A stretch of DNA of 64,000 nt from G965233625 sp965233625. Lineage in GTDB: Bacteria; Planctomycetota; Planctomycetia; Pirellulales; Pirellulaceae. This document shows positions 1-8,410 of this stretch, in pieces. Position 1 is the stretch's first letter; each line of letters begins with the position of its first letter. The notes under the pieces were generated by a model. The model ran no database searches and was not told the DNA's origin. It saw only the letters and a program-made list of their open reading frames with translations. The stretch is from contig OZ247499.1 of assembly GCA_965233625.1 (NCBI GenBank), positions 3,534,001 to 3,598,000 on the forward strand. The letters are read 5' to 3'. Both the position numbers and the translations under genes were made by a program.

Positions 1-410
1 TTCTTCGATTCCAGGGCGGCGTTCTGGCGGGCGATCTCCAGCTTCGCGCTGGTCTGGTCATAGAGTTCTTTCGCCGCGCGCGTATTGGCCTTCAGTCGCG
101 TAAGCATCTCCTGCGCCGTTTTCAGCATCTGCGTGGCGGCTTCCACCGCGGCTGCATCGCCGCCCAGCTTGGCTTCTTCCAGCTTCGCCTCCAGCTGCTG
201 CACCTGTTGCAGCTGGGCTGCCTCAGCCTGCTCCGCTTTGGAGGCTTCCACCAGCCGGGCTGCCAGTTCGCGTTCGTAGCGCGCTACTTCCGGTTCGCTG
301 GACGTGCCCGCCGCTCCATCGGGCGGCGCGTCGGCCGGCGCAGCCTGCCCCCAGGCGTTTACCCCAAGAAGGGTGAATACAACAAACAGTATCGTCGCAA
401 AACAACGCAA
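1..410 (-). CDS. Exported coiled-coil protein, N-terminal part only
   Basis: The frame stays open through the left edge of the window, so only the first 136 or so residues are visible. They start with a hydrophobic export signal (about residues 5-22, ending near NAWGQAA), then an Ala/Pro/Asp-rich stretch, then a long charged segment rich in Ala, Glu, Gln and Lys (for example LQQVQQLEAKLEEAKLGG) that should form a coiled coil. TTG at 410 is the best start: an in-frame TAG lies 18 bases upstream and no ATG or GTG precedes the signal. The role is unknown; a periplasmic or envelope location is inferred from the signal. The C-terminal part lies outside the window. Confidence 0.6.
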   Translation of the reverse strand, partial: MRCFATILFVVFTLLGVNAWGQAAPADAPPDGAAGTSSEPEVARYERELAARLVEASKAEQAEAAQLQQVQQLEAKLEEAKLGGDAAAVEAATQMLKTAQEMLTRLKANTRAAKELYDQTSAKLEIARQNAALESK

Positions 411-707
411 AACAGTTCTCGCTCGCTAATCTATCAAAACACGGCAAAACGCCGCTGTATTTCAAGGATAGTCCGCTATTGGACACAGACTCGTGGACGG
501 TATCTTACGTGCAAGCGGCGGTTTGGGTCAGGAGGGGTGCATTTGCCGGTTACCAGGGTTGTACGGCCATGCAGCGATCAGCCGTCGTTCTGAAGGCGTT
601 TTCACAGCAACAGGTAATTGCTACCGCCCGGCATACTGCGTTGGTAGAATAGCGGGTCTAAAGCCCACCCACACAACTCCCACAACGACGTTCAAGGAAC
701 CCTTACT

Positions 708-1604
708 GTGCGAATCCGTGTTCTTGCCGCCGCTTTCATGTTCTTATCACTCGCCTGCGCGGCTGCCAGCGCTGGCGAGAAGCTTTCGGCGTTAATTGTT
801 GAAGGGCAGAACAATCACCGTGTCTGGCCGACAACGACCAAAATGATGAAAGGCTACCTGGAACAGACCGGGCTATTCACCGTCGATGTCGCCACGACCA
901 AGCCCAACGGCGTTGATCCGGACTTCAAGCCCGAATTCAGCAAATACAACGTGGTCGTCACTAACTACAACGGCGCGCCGTGGCCAGAAGAGACGCAGAA
1001 GGCGTTTGTTGATTATGTAAAGGGCGGCGGCGGCCTGGTCGTGGTGCATGCGGCCAACAACGCCTTTGGCAACTGGAAAGAGTACAACGAAATCATCGGC
1101 CTGGGCGGCTGGGGCGGACGCAATGAGAAGTCCGGACCGTATGTCTACCTGGATCAGAATGGCAAAGTCGTACGCGATACATCCGCCGGACGTGGCGGCC
1201 ATCACGGGCCCCAGCATCCGTTCAGCATCATCGTCCGCAACCCGGACCATCCAATCACTAAGGGTATGCCGCGTGAATGGCTACACGCCAAAGATGAACT
1301 GTACGACTTCCTCCGCGGCCCCGGCGAAAACATGACCATCCTGGCGACTGCCTATGCGGACAAAGAAAAGTACAAAGGCAGTGGACGGCACGAACCCATG
1401 CTGATGACGCTCAGCTACGGTAAAGGCCGCATCTTCCACACGCCCATGGGCCACGGTGTTGATTCGCAGGAATGCGTCGGCTTTATCGTCAGCATTCAAC
1501 GCGGCGCCGAATGGGCCGCCACCGGCAAAGTCACCCAGAAAATTCCCGAAGACTTCCCCGGCGCCGGCGAACTTAGCTCGCGGAAGTACACGCCGGAAAA
1601 ATAG
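708..1604 (+). CDS. Exported ThuA-domain protein (class I glutamine amidotransferase-like fold)
   Basis: A 298-residue protein starting at GTG with AAGGAA about 10 bases upstream. Residues 1-22 are an export signal ending at ASAGE. The rest matches the ThuA (trehalose utilisation) family by its opening LIVEGQNNHRVWPTTTKMMKGYLE, the GGGLVVVHAANNAFGNW strand-turn and the late MLMTLSYGKGRIFHTPMGH segment. Family members share the amidotransferase-like fold but are not known to be amidotransferases; in planctomycetes they are common exported proteins around sugar and heme-dehydrogenase genes. The next gene follows after 47 bases on the same strand and is also exported, so the two probably form a pair. 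Substrate is unknown. Confidence 0.85.
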   Translation: MRIRVLAAAFMFLSLACAAASAGEKLSALIVEGQNNHRVWPTTTKMMKGYLEQTGLFTVDVATTKPNGVDPDFKPEFSKYNVVVTNYNGAPWPEETQKAFVDYVKGGGGLVVVHAANNAFGNWKEYNEIIGLGGWGGRNEKSGPYVYLDQNGKVVRDTSAGRGGHHGPQHPFSIIVRNPDHPITKGMPREWLHAKDELYDFLRGPGENMTILATAYADKEKYKGSGRHEPMLMTLSYGKGRIFHTPMGHGVDSQECVGFIVSIQRGAEWAATGKVTQKIPEDFPGAGELSSRKYTPEK

Positions 1605-1651
1605 CCCGGCAACGCCTCGCGATCACTCCCACCATAACCTAAGGACCAACA

Positions 1652-2542
1652 ATGCGATTACTTTCTTGCTTCACCATCATCACCCTTTTAGCAGCATCAG
1701 CCGTCGCCGCTGAAAAGCAGCAGACCAAAGGGCAGTACGACATCACCCGCAACAGCCAGCCGGTCTTGCGGTACATGTACGATTACGACACCACCGACGC
1801 GACCACGGTGCATAACACCTACAAGGTTTATCACCATGTGCTGAACCCGGCGGGTAAGCCCATTACGAAGGGGCCCGGCGGCAAGTTCACCCACCATCGT
1901 GGCATCTTCGTGGGCTTTGCCCGGATGGAGTACAACGGCAAAACGTACGATCTGTGGCACATGAAGGGCAACGCCCGCCAGATCCATCAGAAGTTTCTCG
2001 AACAGAAATCGGACGACAAACAGGCAACGCTTTCGAGCCTGATCCACTGGAATGTGGACACCGATAAAACCGCCATCGAAGAGAAACGCACCGTCACCGT
2101 GCATCACTCTGGTGACGCCTACCTGCTGTGCGACTGGACCAGCGAACTGACCCCTGTCGGCGGCGACGTATTGCTAAAGGGCGACCCGGAGCACGCGGGC
2201 GTTCAGTACCGTCCCCACAACGATGTGGTGGGCAACAAGTCCGCCAAATACACCTTCCACAAAGAAGGCATCGATCCGAAGAAAGACAAAGACCTGCCCT
2301 GGGTCGCCATGACCTATGAGTTAAACGGCGAGAAGTATACCGTGCAGCACATGCGTCATCCTTCCAACCCCAGCGACTCTGTCTATTCCGCGTATCGCGA
2401 TTACGGCCGCTTCGGCAACTACTTTGTGAAGCCGGTTAAAGAAGGCGAAACCCTGAAGCTGCAATACCGCTTCCGCATCACGCAAGGAGACGCCCCCAGC
2501 GTCGCCGAGTTGCAGGCGCAGTACGATAAGTACGTGAAGTAG
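1652..2542 (+). CDS. Exported PmoA-family protein (DUF6807)
   Basis: A 296-residue protein with an export signal (residues 1-19, cut near AVAAEK). The body fits the DUF6807 family, often annotated methane oxygenase PmoA: LRYMYDYDTT near the start, FTHHRGIFVGFARMEYNG in the middle and a C-terminal YRDYGRFGNYF segment. There is no methanotrophy context, so the PmoA label should be treated as a family name only; members are widespread exported proteins in planctomycetes, frequently near ThuA and sugar-related genes. A purine-rich CTAAGGACC lies about 8 bases before the ATG. It is followed by a palindromic repeat and a convergent gene, so it is probably the last gene of its unit. Confidence 0.8.
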   Translation: MRLLSCFTIITLLAASAVAAEKQQTKGQYDITRNSQPVLRYMYDYDTTDATTVHNTYKVYHHVLNPAGKPITKGPGGKFTHHRGIFVGFARMEYNGKTYDLWHMKGNARQIHQKFLEQKSDDKQATLSSLIHWNVDTDKTAIEEKRTVTVHHSGDAYLLCDWTSELTPVGGDVLLKGDPEHAGVQYRPHNDVVGNKSAKYTFHKEGIDPKKDKDLPWVAMTYELNGEKYTVQHMRHPSNPSDSVYSAYRDYGRFGNYFVKPVKEGETLKLQYRFRITQGDAPSVAELQAQYDKYVK

Positions 2543-2570
2543 CGCCCACAACTGGATCATCGCCAGCCGT

Positions 2571-2637
2571 TGTGGCGTTATCCACACGCCACATCTGGTC
2601 CCCTCGCCCCTCCGGGGAGAGGGTTAGGGTGAGGGGG
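2571..2637. repeat. Stem-loop plus C-rich/G-rich dispersed-type palindrome between convergent genes
   Basis: Two structures sit in the 166-base gap between convergent genes. First, TGTGGCGT (2571-2578) pairs perfectly with ACGCCACA (2586-2593). Second, from about 2601 a CCCCTCGCCCC arm faces a GGGGAGAGGG arm and then a GGGTGAGGGGG tail. The second type resembles intergenic palindromic repeats that recur many times in some bacterial genomes; only one copy is seen here, so the repeat status is inferred. The structure may help stop transcription from both sides, but no T-run follows it. Confidence 0.5.
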
Positions 2638-2708
2638 TACAGCATTCCGCTTTCTGCAGCACTTGCGAAGCTCAGGTTGCTACCATACCCGTACCCATCG
2701 CCGGCCGG

Positions 2709-3446
2709 TTATTCTGCGAACCGGTCGGCCAGCCATTGCCGGAACGCCACATCGAAATCGCCGATACTGCGATACCCCAGATGCTTCTCGACGGCGTGGC
2801 TGATCTTGCCGCCCGTGCTTTCCACCGCAACGGCAAGCAGTGCATGGCGGCTGTGATTCTCGATGACAAACTTTGTCAGTCCCAACGACTGCACATACAT
2901 CGTCTTCAGATCTTCGCTGGAAGACGGGTACTGCATATAGGCCAGCAACTCGCCAAGCGGCAGCAGTTTGCCCGTGTTACGGTACGACCGTAGTTTCTGC
3001 CAATTCTTCCGGCGTTGCTTCTTACTCTCGGCCAGCAGCCCGGTTCCCATCTCAACCCACCGCGGACCGGCGCCATATTGAGAAGCCAGCACGATGTGGG
3101 TCAACTGACGCGGCAGTTCGTTCTTGGCCACGGAAGAAAGGTCGCCCCGCAATTTCACCTGCACATCTGCAGGCGGACCATCCTCTCCCAGACGGAAGGT
3201 CGCATAGCCAGCCGGCTGATCCGCTGAAGGTGTATATTCAATCCGAATCGGACCCTGGGCAACATGGCCCGTCACGTCCCAGGTGTTGCGGACGGCGGCA
3301 AGCGTGGCTTCGGCGCCGGTTTGTAGCTTGGCGCGGGCGACTGCGTTTTCGCACTTGATGACCAGCGTATCGTGAGACGGCGACTGAGCCTCGAGAGTGC
3401 CGGAGACCAGCAACAGTGTCAGCGCGGCGAAGATAATACGTTGCAT
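2709..3446 (-). CDS. Exported peptidase-MA-like (gluzincin-fold) protein with a broken zinc motif
   Basis: A 245-residue protein. ATG at 3446 is preceded by GGAAGG at a good distance and opens a clear export signal (residues 1-20), so it is preferred over the in-frame ATG at 3467. Around residues 109-135 the text NELPRQLTHIVLAS followed by PRWVEMGTG aligns in layout with the HExxH and PRW-x-x-EG region of planctomycete peptidase-MA/DUF1570-like proteins. Here Arg113-Gln114 stand where His-Glu would be expected and Met replaces the later Glu, so the protein is probably not a peptidase. The C-terminal part (TGGKISHAVEKHLGYRSIGDFDVAFRQWL) also resembles that family. The assignment rests on recalled motif layout only. 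Confidence 0.6.
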   Translation of the reverse strand: MQRIIFAALTLLLVSGTLEAQSPSHDTLVIKCENAVARAKLQTGAEATLAAVRNTWDVTGHVAQGPIRIEYTPSADQPAGYATFRLGEDGPPADVQVKLRGDLSSVAKNELPRQLTHIVLASQYGAGPRWVEMGTGLLAESKKQRRKNWQKLRSYRNTGKLLPLGELLAYMQYPSSSEDLKTMYVQSLGLTKFVIENHSRHALLAVAVESTGGKISHAVEKHLGYRSIGDFDVAFRQWLADRFAE

Positions 3447-3540
3447 TTCAGATTCCTTCCAATACAAGATGCACTAAGCCCCATTACAAAGGGTGTAAGG
3501 CAGCCGCGAAGGAATATCAAGCAAATTCCGCCGGGCGCCG

Positions 3541-4815
3541 CTACTTCCCGACGGCAAAGCAGTGCAACGTGCCTCTGGCGCCCTGCGAAGATCGGACGTA
3601 TAACCGACCGCCGGATAAGGCGGGCGGCGCCAGTGCTTCGCTGCCCTCGGGTAGTAGATTTGCGTTGGCGATCTTTTCGTACCCGGTGGGCGTCGCCTTG
3701 GCCAGTTTCAGCCCACCGTCCGTATCGACCAGCAGCAGTTTGTCGCCGGAAAGAATCGTGTGCGTCACCGGCACATTGTCGATGCTCCACTTCTGCTTGC
3801 CGGTCTGCGCATCGATGCAGCGATACTGACACACGCCGCCACCGTCCTGGCGGCCATCGCAGCCGTAGATATAGCCGTCTTTATAGACCGGCGTAGCGAA
3901 CTGGCTGGAGATGATGTCGCTGGCCCAGACCGTACGGGTTTTGCTCAGGTCGCCGCTTGCGGGTGTTTCCAGCAGCTTGGCGCCGATGCCATAACTTGCG
4001 GTCACAAAGATATTGCGGCCGAAGACCAGCGGCGTCGCCGCATTGACGGTTGGCCCCTGACGACCAAACTGCGCCAGCACTTTCGCCGCTCCGTTGGCGG
4101 GATCAACCGCTACAACATTCAAACGCGTCAGGAAGATCGCCATCGTGCGGCCGCCAAGGTTGGCCAGTACAGGCGCCGAATAGCTTGCGATTTCCTTCGT
4201 CGCTTTCCAGAGTGTTTTGCCGGTCTTCAGATCGAACGCGACAATCCCTGCATCACGGCCACCTACATTCACCAGCAGTTTGCCGCCGGCGACCAGCGGC
4301 GTGCTCCCGGCGCCGAAGTAGCCTTCATCGCCGTTGTAGTCACCATAAACATCGCGGCTCCAGACGCGTCCGCCGTCTGCCAGCGCCACGCAGTGCAAGT
4401 CGCCCGCGGCGCCGAACAGATAGACCTTGCCGTCGTGGATCACAGGGGAGCACCGCGGACCGGCGTCCGGGCTGACCGTCGCGCGGTAGGTGGCGGGAAA
4501 ATCCGTCTTCCACAGCCGCTCGCCCGTGGCGGGATTCAGCGCCTGCACGCGTTCGTTAGAACCCGTGCGGTGAAAAACAATCAGCTTCCCGCCGCCGACC
4601 ACAGGTGAAGAAAAACCGCTGCCCAGCGGCGCCGTCCACAACTGCTTGGGCCCATCGGCCGGCCACCGCGTTGCCAGTTCTTCGCCCGGCGCCACCCCAT
4701 TGCGTTGCGGACCCAGCAACTGCGGCCAGTCGCCCGCCGCGGCGGTTTGCAGCAGCGCCGTGGCGGAAAAAACCAGTGCCAGAAACACGTTGGCGAAGTT
4801 ATATGGAGAATGCAT
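3541..4815 (-). CDS. Exported PQQ-like beta-propeller protein (BamB-type WD repeats)
   Basis: A 424-residue protein; ATG at 4815 has AAGGT seven bases upstream and starts an export signal ending at TAAAGDWPQ, so the longer frame from 4854 is unlikely. After WPQLLGPQRNGVAPGE, a typical opening of planctomycete PQQ-like proteins, repeated blades follow (for example LNPATGERLWKTDFP, FDLKTGKTLWKATKE, IDAQTGKQKWSIDN). The G-x-LW/KW pattern marks PQQ-type beta-propeller blades. Members are periplasmic; some bind quinones, others act as protein scaffolds, and no PQQ-biosynthesis gene lies nearby. The protein is separated from its minus-strand neighbour by 94 bases and faces the divergent membrane gene starting at 4984. 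Confidence 0.85.
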   Translation of the reverse strand: MHSPYNFANVFLALVFSATALLQTAAAGDWPQLLGPQRNGVAPGEELATRWPADGPKQLWTAPLGSGFSSPVVGGGKLIVFHRTGSNERVQALNPATGERLWKTDFPATYRATVSPDAGPRCSPVIHDGKVYLFGAAGDLHCVALADGGRVWSRDVYGDYNGDEGYFGAGSTPLVAGGKLLVNVGGRDAGIVAFDLKTGKTLWKATKEIASYSAPVLANLGGRTMAIFLTRLNVVAVDPANGAAKVLAQFGRQGPTVNAATPLVFGRNIFVTASYGIGAKLLETPASGDLSKTRTVWASDIISSQFATPVYKDGYIYGCDGRQDGGGVCQYRCIDAQTGKQKWSIDNVPVTHTILSGDKLLLVDTDGGLKLAKATPTGYEKIANANLLPEGSEALAPPALSGGRLYVRSSQGARGTLHCFAVGK

Positions 4816-4983
4816 CAATTTACCTTGTTGTGTATGGAAGATGCTCACTGGCACTGCCCGGCGCGGTGTGCGTGATCACCCCGGAAACTTGGGCAGTTGT
4901 CCGCAACTGGCGATTCAAGGATTGGGCGATTGGAGTACAATGCAAGTTGTGAGTCAAGTTTGCGGACCAGCGGAGCAGTATTT

Positions 4984-6093
4984 GTGGCGTGGCTAACCGG
5001 CTTTTTTCAGAAGAAACGCGGCGACCGCCGCACCGGCTCGAAGCTGCTTGGCAGCGTCAGCGAGGCGGTGCTGTTGGCCATTCTGTTTCTGGCCGGATCG
5101 GTGCTCCTCGTCACGCTGATCTCGGTGAAGTGGCTGATCCCCGGCGCCGAAGGCTATGTAGCAGGTTGGCCCGTGTGGCTGACGGTGCTGACGCTGACCA
5201 CGTTCATTGTACTGGGCGGCGGTGGGCTTGTCCGCACGCTGTTTATGGCCGGCGCGTCGACCGAACGCCGCTCGGCCCTGGTAAATACCGCCAACACCAT
5301 CGACCCGTTGCAGCAGCGCAGCGCGCAGGCAGGTGAGTACCCCGGCATCAGCCACGATCCGGCCCTGACCGATAGCCCCGGCGTAAGGCTTACCTACCGG
5401 CTGCCACATTCCGTACAGGGTCGCGCCTGGCGGGTGGTGATTTTCACGACGGGTTCCGCCCTCTGGAATTCCATCTCGGCAACCATGATCGTGCTGACCG
5501 TTCAGAAGCACATGGCAGGCAACGCCGACTGGTTCCTTACGCTACTCACACCGCCCTTCGCAGCGATCGGTGTGTGGGGGCTGGTGATGGTGTTCCGCCA
5601 GTTGCTGCGTTACACCAGCATCGGGCCTACGTATGTAGAGATCTCGCAGCTACCTCTGTATCCGGGCAACGAATACGAAGCTCACCTGGTGCAGACCGGA
5701 CGGATGAAACTGAAGGTGCTGGAACTGCAGCTCACGTGCGACGAAGAAGCCACCTATCAGCAGGGCACCGACTCCCGCACCGAAAGGCATCAAGTGTATT
5801 CCCAGCGGCTGCTGATCGAAAAACGCCTGCAAGTGGAACCTGCCGACCCGTTTGAAGAAACCGTCACGCTGCAGATACCGGCCGATGCCATGCACTCTTT
5901 CCAGAGCCGTCACAACGCCATTAGTTGGCGTCTGGTCGTGCGTGGTGTCGCCGAGGGCTGGCCGCCGTTTGAACGCAACTTTCCGCTTATCGTTTATCCA
6001 CCGGCGCCGGGCGGTGGCGAGGCGGACCGCAACGGAAAGCATGTTTCAGGCACGCGGAAAACCAGGCGCCGTCAACCAACATCAACCCCTTAG
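4984..6093 (+). CDS. Membrane protein with cytoplasmic or external arrestin-like domain
   Basis: A 369-residue protein. GTG at 4984 has GGAG seven bases upstream; the longer frame begins in DNA without a ribosome site. Two hydrophobic segments near the N-terminus (about residues 25-50 and 65-90), then a second pair around residues 160-225 after a soluble loop, give about four membrane spans. The C-terminal third (VLELQLTCDEEATY, an internal VYSQRLL, then SRHNAISWRLVVRG) resembles the immunoglobulin-like fold of arrestin/Spo0M-type proteins. The next gene starts nine bases after the stop and looks like a smaller version of the same fold, so they probably work together. Function unknown. Confidence 0.65.
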   Translation: MAWLTGFFQKKRGDRRTGSKLLGSVSEAVLLAILFLAGSVLLVTLISVKWLIPGAEGYVAGWPVWLTVLTLTTFIVLGGGGLVRTLFMAGASTERRSALVNTANTIDPLQQRSAQAGEYPGISHDPALTDSPGVRLTYRLPHSVQGRAWRVVIFTTGSALWNSISATMIVLTVQKHMAGNADWFLTLLTPPFAAIGVWGLVMVFRQLLRYTSIGPTYVEISQLPLYPGNEYEAHLVQTGRMKLKVLELQLTCDEEATYQQGTDSRTERHQVYSQRLLIEKRLQVEPADPFEETVTLQIPADAMHSFQSRHNAISWRLVVRGVAEGWPPFERNFPLIVYPPAPGGGEADRNGKHVSGTRKTRRRQPTSTP

Positions 6094-6102
6094 GATGCAG
6101 CT

Positions 6103-6519
6103 TTGCGGCCCCTTATTAGCTTGACGATTGACGACCCGCGGAAGATCTTTCAGCCGGGCGACACGCTGCGGTGCGAGTATCAGATAGAAGCGGAAACGGC
6201 TGCCGAAATCAAAGCCACGGAAGCTTCGGTGCTGTGGCGGACTTCCGGCAAAGGGGACGAAGATCTGCAGGTGCACGCCTTCCACCGCCGGACGCCTGCC
6301 GAAGCCGACGAAGGCGACCTCCGCCAGCTTCACTGCTTCGAAACCGTACTGCCCAAGAGCCCGCTCAGCTACAACGGCACCATCGTCAAAATCGGCTGGT
6401 GCGTCCGCGTCCGCGTGTTTCTCAAGAACAACAAAGACATCTTCTTCGACCAGGCCTTCATCCTCGGCTCCGGCGCCAGCACCCCACACAAAGGGTTGCC
6501 CGACGCGATTGGGTCTTAG
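6103..6519 (+). CDS. Small beta-rich protein, probable arrestin-like partner of the upstream membrane protein
   Basis: A 138-residue soluble protein without export signal. It starts at TTG with AGGA about seven bases upstream, overlapping the end of the preceding gene, which indicates translational coupling. Alternating hydrophobic and polar strands (ISLTIDDPRKIFQPGD, LRCEYQIEAETAAEI, IVKIGWCVRVRVFL) suggest a beta-sandwich like that at the C-terminus of the preceding protein. The VLWRTSGKGDED and FHRRTPAEADEGDL turns recall arrestin-like proteins of planctomycetes. No catalytic motif is visible. It ends 44 bases before a convergent accessory gene. Confidence 0.65.
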   Translation: MRPLISLTIDDPRKIFQPGDTLRCEYQIEAETAAEIKATEASVLWRTSGKGDEDLQVHAFHRRTPAEADEGDLRQLHCFETVLPKSPLSYNGTIVKIGWCVRVRVFLKNNKDIFFDQAFILGSGASTPHKGLPDAIGS

Positions 6520-6562
6520 ATTTGAACAGCTTCACCAGTCGTGCTCCGCGGGCACGGCATGG

Positions 6563-7084
6563 TCAAACGCTTTTTCCGGGTAAACGGTTGCCTTCGCTGT
6601 CGACCTCCCAGTAGACCCCCTGATAACTGTGGAATGTCTGCTCCGTTCTGAACACGCCGCCACATCCGGGGTGTTCGAAACCTGTATCGACGCATTGTAC
6701 TGGCGAATGATTGGTTCCACCGCAAACAAGACAACGCGGTGGGGAAACGCGATTTGAACGCCAATCCAGCACAGCGCGACGCTGCGCAAGTTCCTTGGCA
6801 TACTCTCGGTGCGGATCAAGATCGATCTTTAGAAACGCTGCCTTGTCTTTCAATGCTTGTCGATCGAGCCCGTTTGACTCTAAGTTAACCAGCAGTTGGC
6901 CAAGTCGTTCCAATGTCGGCAGTCGTTCCGCGTCCCGGATTCCACCGCAATCAAAGCACCATGCTGGAATTGCACAACCCGGTATTTGCTGGTTGTTGTG
7001 CAAAACGTAGACGTAGATCAACGTGGTTCTGATTGCCTGCGTCTGACCGCAGGAGTCACACTTTGCGTAGCGACCAAATGTCAT
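6563..7084 (-). CDS. Small Cys-rich zinc-ribbon-like protein, accessory region
   Basis: A 173-residue protein without export signal. ATG at 7084 is chosen; a GTG seven codons upstream is the alternative and neither has a clear ribosome site. Paired cysteines occur in three places: CDSCG near residue 10, CFDCGG near residue 43, and CLVCGG with a further PGCGG near the C-terminus, which suggests two or more zinc-binding knuckles. The middle is a charged helical region (LERLGQLLVNLESNGLDRQALKD). No family was recognised. A diverged repeat shared with the gene at 7712-8344 lies just upstream, and a 24-base stretch within this gene (6803-6826) recurs at 8376-8399. Confidence 0.6.
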   Translation of the reverse strand: MTFGRYAKCDSCGQTQAIRTTLIYVYVLHNNQQIPGCAIPAWCFDCGGIRDAERLPTLERLGQLLVNLESNGLDRQALKDKAAFLKIDLDPHREYAKELAQRRAVLDWRSNRVSPPRCLVCGGTNHSPVQCVDTGFEHPGCGGVFRTEQTFHSYQGVYWEVDSEGNRLPGKSV

Positions 7085-7104
7085 GGCTAATGCGAATAAT
7101 GTCA

Positions 7105-7180
7105 CGCGTCAGCAGGTACGCGCGAAAGGCTCTCAACTTCAAAATGCCCCACCCACGTACTCCAATGCGCGCGAGTGTTG
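7105..7180 (-). repeat. Diverged duplicated leader, copy A
   Basis: This stretch aligns with 8411-8487 at roughly three-quarters identity by eye, with a single one-base gap; shared blocks include GCGCGAAAG and TTCAAAA and CGCGAGTG. It ends 21 bases before the start of the 6563-7084 gene, while copy B lies 67 bases before the start of the 7712-8344 gene, in the same orientation. Either the two genes share an inherited regulatory leader or a dispersed repeat has been carried into both positions. Confidence 0.6.
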
Positions 7181-7185
7181 CTCAA

Positions 7186-7593
7186 CTATTCTTCGGGATA
7201 GTCTTCCAGTTGTTCCTTGATCAATCTGAATGCATTTGGTGCAAACTTGGGATCCGCATCAATCGCTTGGGCCCACCATTCGTTGCACCGTTTATTTCGT
7301 TGTTCTAGCTTCTCGACTTGCTCCGGGGACGGTCGTCCGAGCATCATCATGTTCATTGCGGACGGCCCTACGCCATCCGGAATCGCGACGCACTTGCCGG
7401 CGTTACCAAGTTCGACAAAATGATCGGCAGTTTTGCAAAGCGTGACGTTTTCACCGCAAGCCTCACAATATCGTTGCCCAGGGACGCCCGTCTTTGTGAG
7501 CGCCGACCACTGACGTGGGCATTGATAACTGAATGCGTTCTCACAGTTCCAAATCTGTGAAATGTCGCGTAGCGTTCCAGCATCGTTTTTCAT
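7186..7593 (-). CDS. Small Cys-containing protein of unknown function, accessory region
   Basis: A 135-residue soluble protein. The N-terminal half (residues 16-70) contains WNCENAFSYQCPRQWSAL, then RYCEACGENVTLC and AGKCVAIP, a pattern seen in small planctomycete proteins in which a CP-x-x-W block is followed by a C-x-x-C pair and a C-terminal GKC-V/I-A segment. The spacing would suit a zinc-binding fold. The second half is a charged helix (SPEQVEKLEQRNKRCNEWW). No enzymatic motif is visible. It lies between the other two genes of this accessory patch on the same strand but is separated from both by about 100 bases, so co-transcription is uncertain. Confidence 0.6.
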   Translation of the reverse strand: MKNDAGTLRDISQIWNCENAFSYQCPRQWSALTKTGVPGQRYCEACGENVTLCKTADHFVELGNAGKCVAIPDGVGPSAMNMMMLGRPSPEQVEKLEQRNKRCNEWWAQAIDADPKFAPNAFRLIKEQLEDYPEE

Positions 7594-7711
7594 GTCATTC
7601 AGTTGGGTTAGCGTCTCGCTGTCGGTAGCTCCAGGTTCATGCCATTGTCAGCCTTCGGCCAAAGATTCCCGCGCTACGACAAGTTCATCCGTGTGATCGG
7701 GCATCGCATTG

Positions 7712-8344
7712 TTATCGGGCGTTTGAATCGGCGAGCCAACCGCTGATTTCGTCTTCGATGTCAGCCGTTGTTCGTATACCGGCCGTCGAATGATGCCGGT
7801 GACCGTTATTGTAGAACGCCAACGTAGGAACGTTCAACGCATCATCCTGCGTGAAGGCGTCAGCACACAATGGCGAATTAACATTGATTGACCGAAATGC
7901 AGTCTGACGTTGTAGTCGCCGGACCACGGGACGGAGGTTCGCGTCAAATTCCCGGTCGCACATGTTCCATGGCGCCCAGAAGTGAATGACGACGTGGGGC
8001 CTGGACATGTCATGGTCCGTCATCGGCAGAGTTGAAGGCGTCCACGTTCGACGATCTTTTTCCTGGTGATACCCGACGTAAATCAGTGGATCAAAGTATG
8101 ATTCCCATTCCATCGAGTACCGCTCAACGAGCGATTTGAGAAACGCCCATTCAAGTTCGTCGAGAGATGAAAGCTCAACAATCGAGTCGCCGGCATCGGA
8201 TACGCCACGTTGAAGCAGATCATCGAACCGGTCAGCCGACGCCAGTTGCGCCGACAGGCGAGATAGACCAGCGGTCGAATCAACATTCGCAGCAAGAAAT
8301 GCCGACCATTGTTCGAATTGAGACTGAAGCCGCCTGAAGGACAT
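7712..8344 (-). CDS. Thioredoxin-fold protein with altered active site
   Basis: A 210-residue protein; ATG at 8344 is preferred although the frame stays open to 8467 through the duplicated leader. The first 110 residues are a helical, charged region without a known match. The C-terminal 100 residues read as a thioredoxin fold: VVIHFWAPWNMCDREFDANL corresponds to the strand and active-site helix, and DALNVPTLAFYNNG carries the cis-proline. The usual C-x-x-C is replaced by a motif with a single cysteine, so dithiol redox chemistry is unlikely; a chaperone, binding or one-cysteine peroxiredoxin-like role is possible. It sits between the accessory patch and argF on the same strand. Confidence 0.6.
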   Translation of the reverse strand: MSFRRLQSQFEQWSAFLAANVDSTAGLSRLSAQLASADRFDDLLQRGVSDAGDSIVELSSLDELEWAFLKSLVERYSMEWESYFDPLIYVGYHQEKDRRTWTPSTLPMTDHDMSRPHVVIHFWAPWNMCDREFDANLRPVVRRLQRQTAFRSINVNSPLCADAFTQDDALNVPTLAFYNNGHRHHSTAGIRTTADIEDEISGWLADSNAR

Positions 8345-8410
8345 TGCTAATGCAGCCGCCCGTAAAAATGCGATGCTCTCGATGCGGATCAAGATCGATA
8401 AATAACGAAA

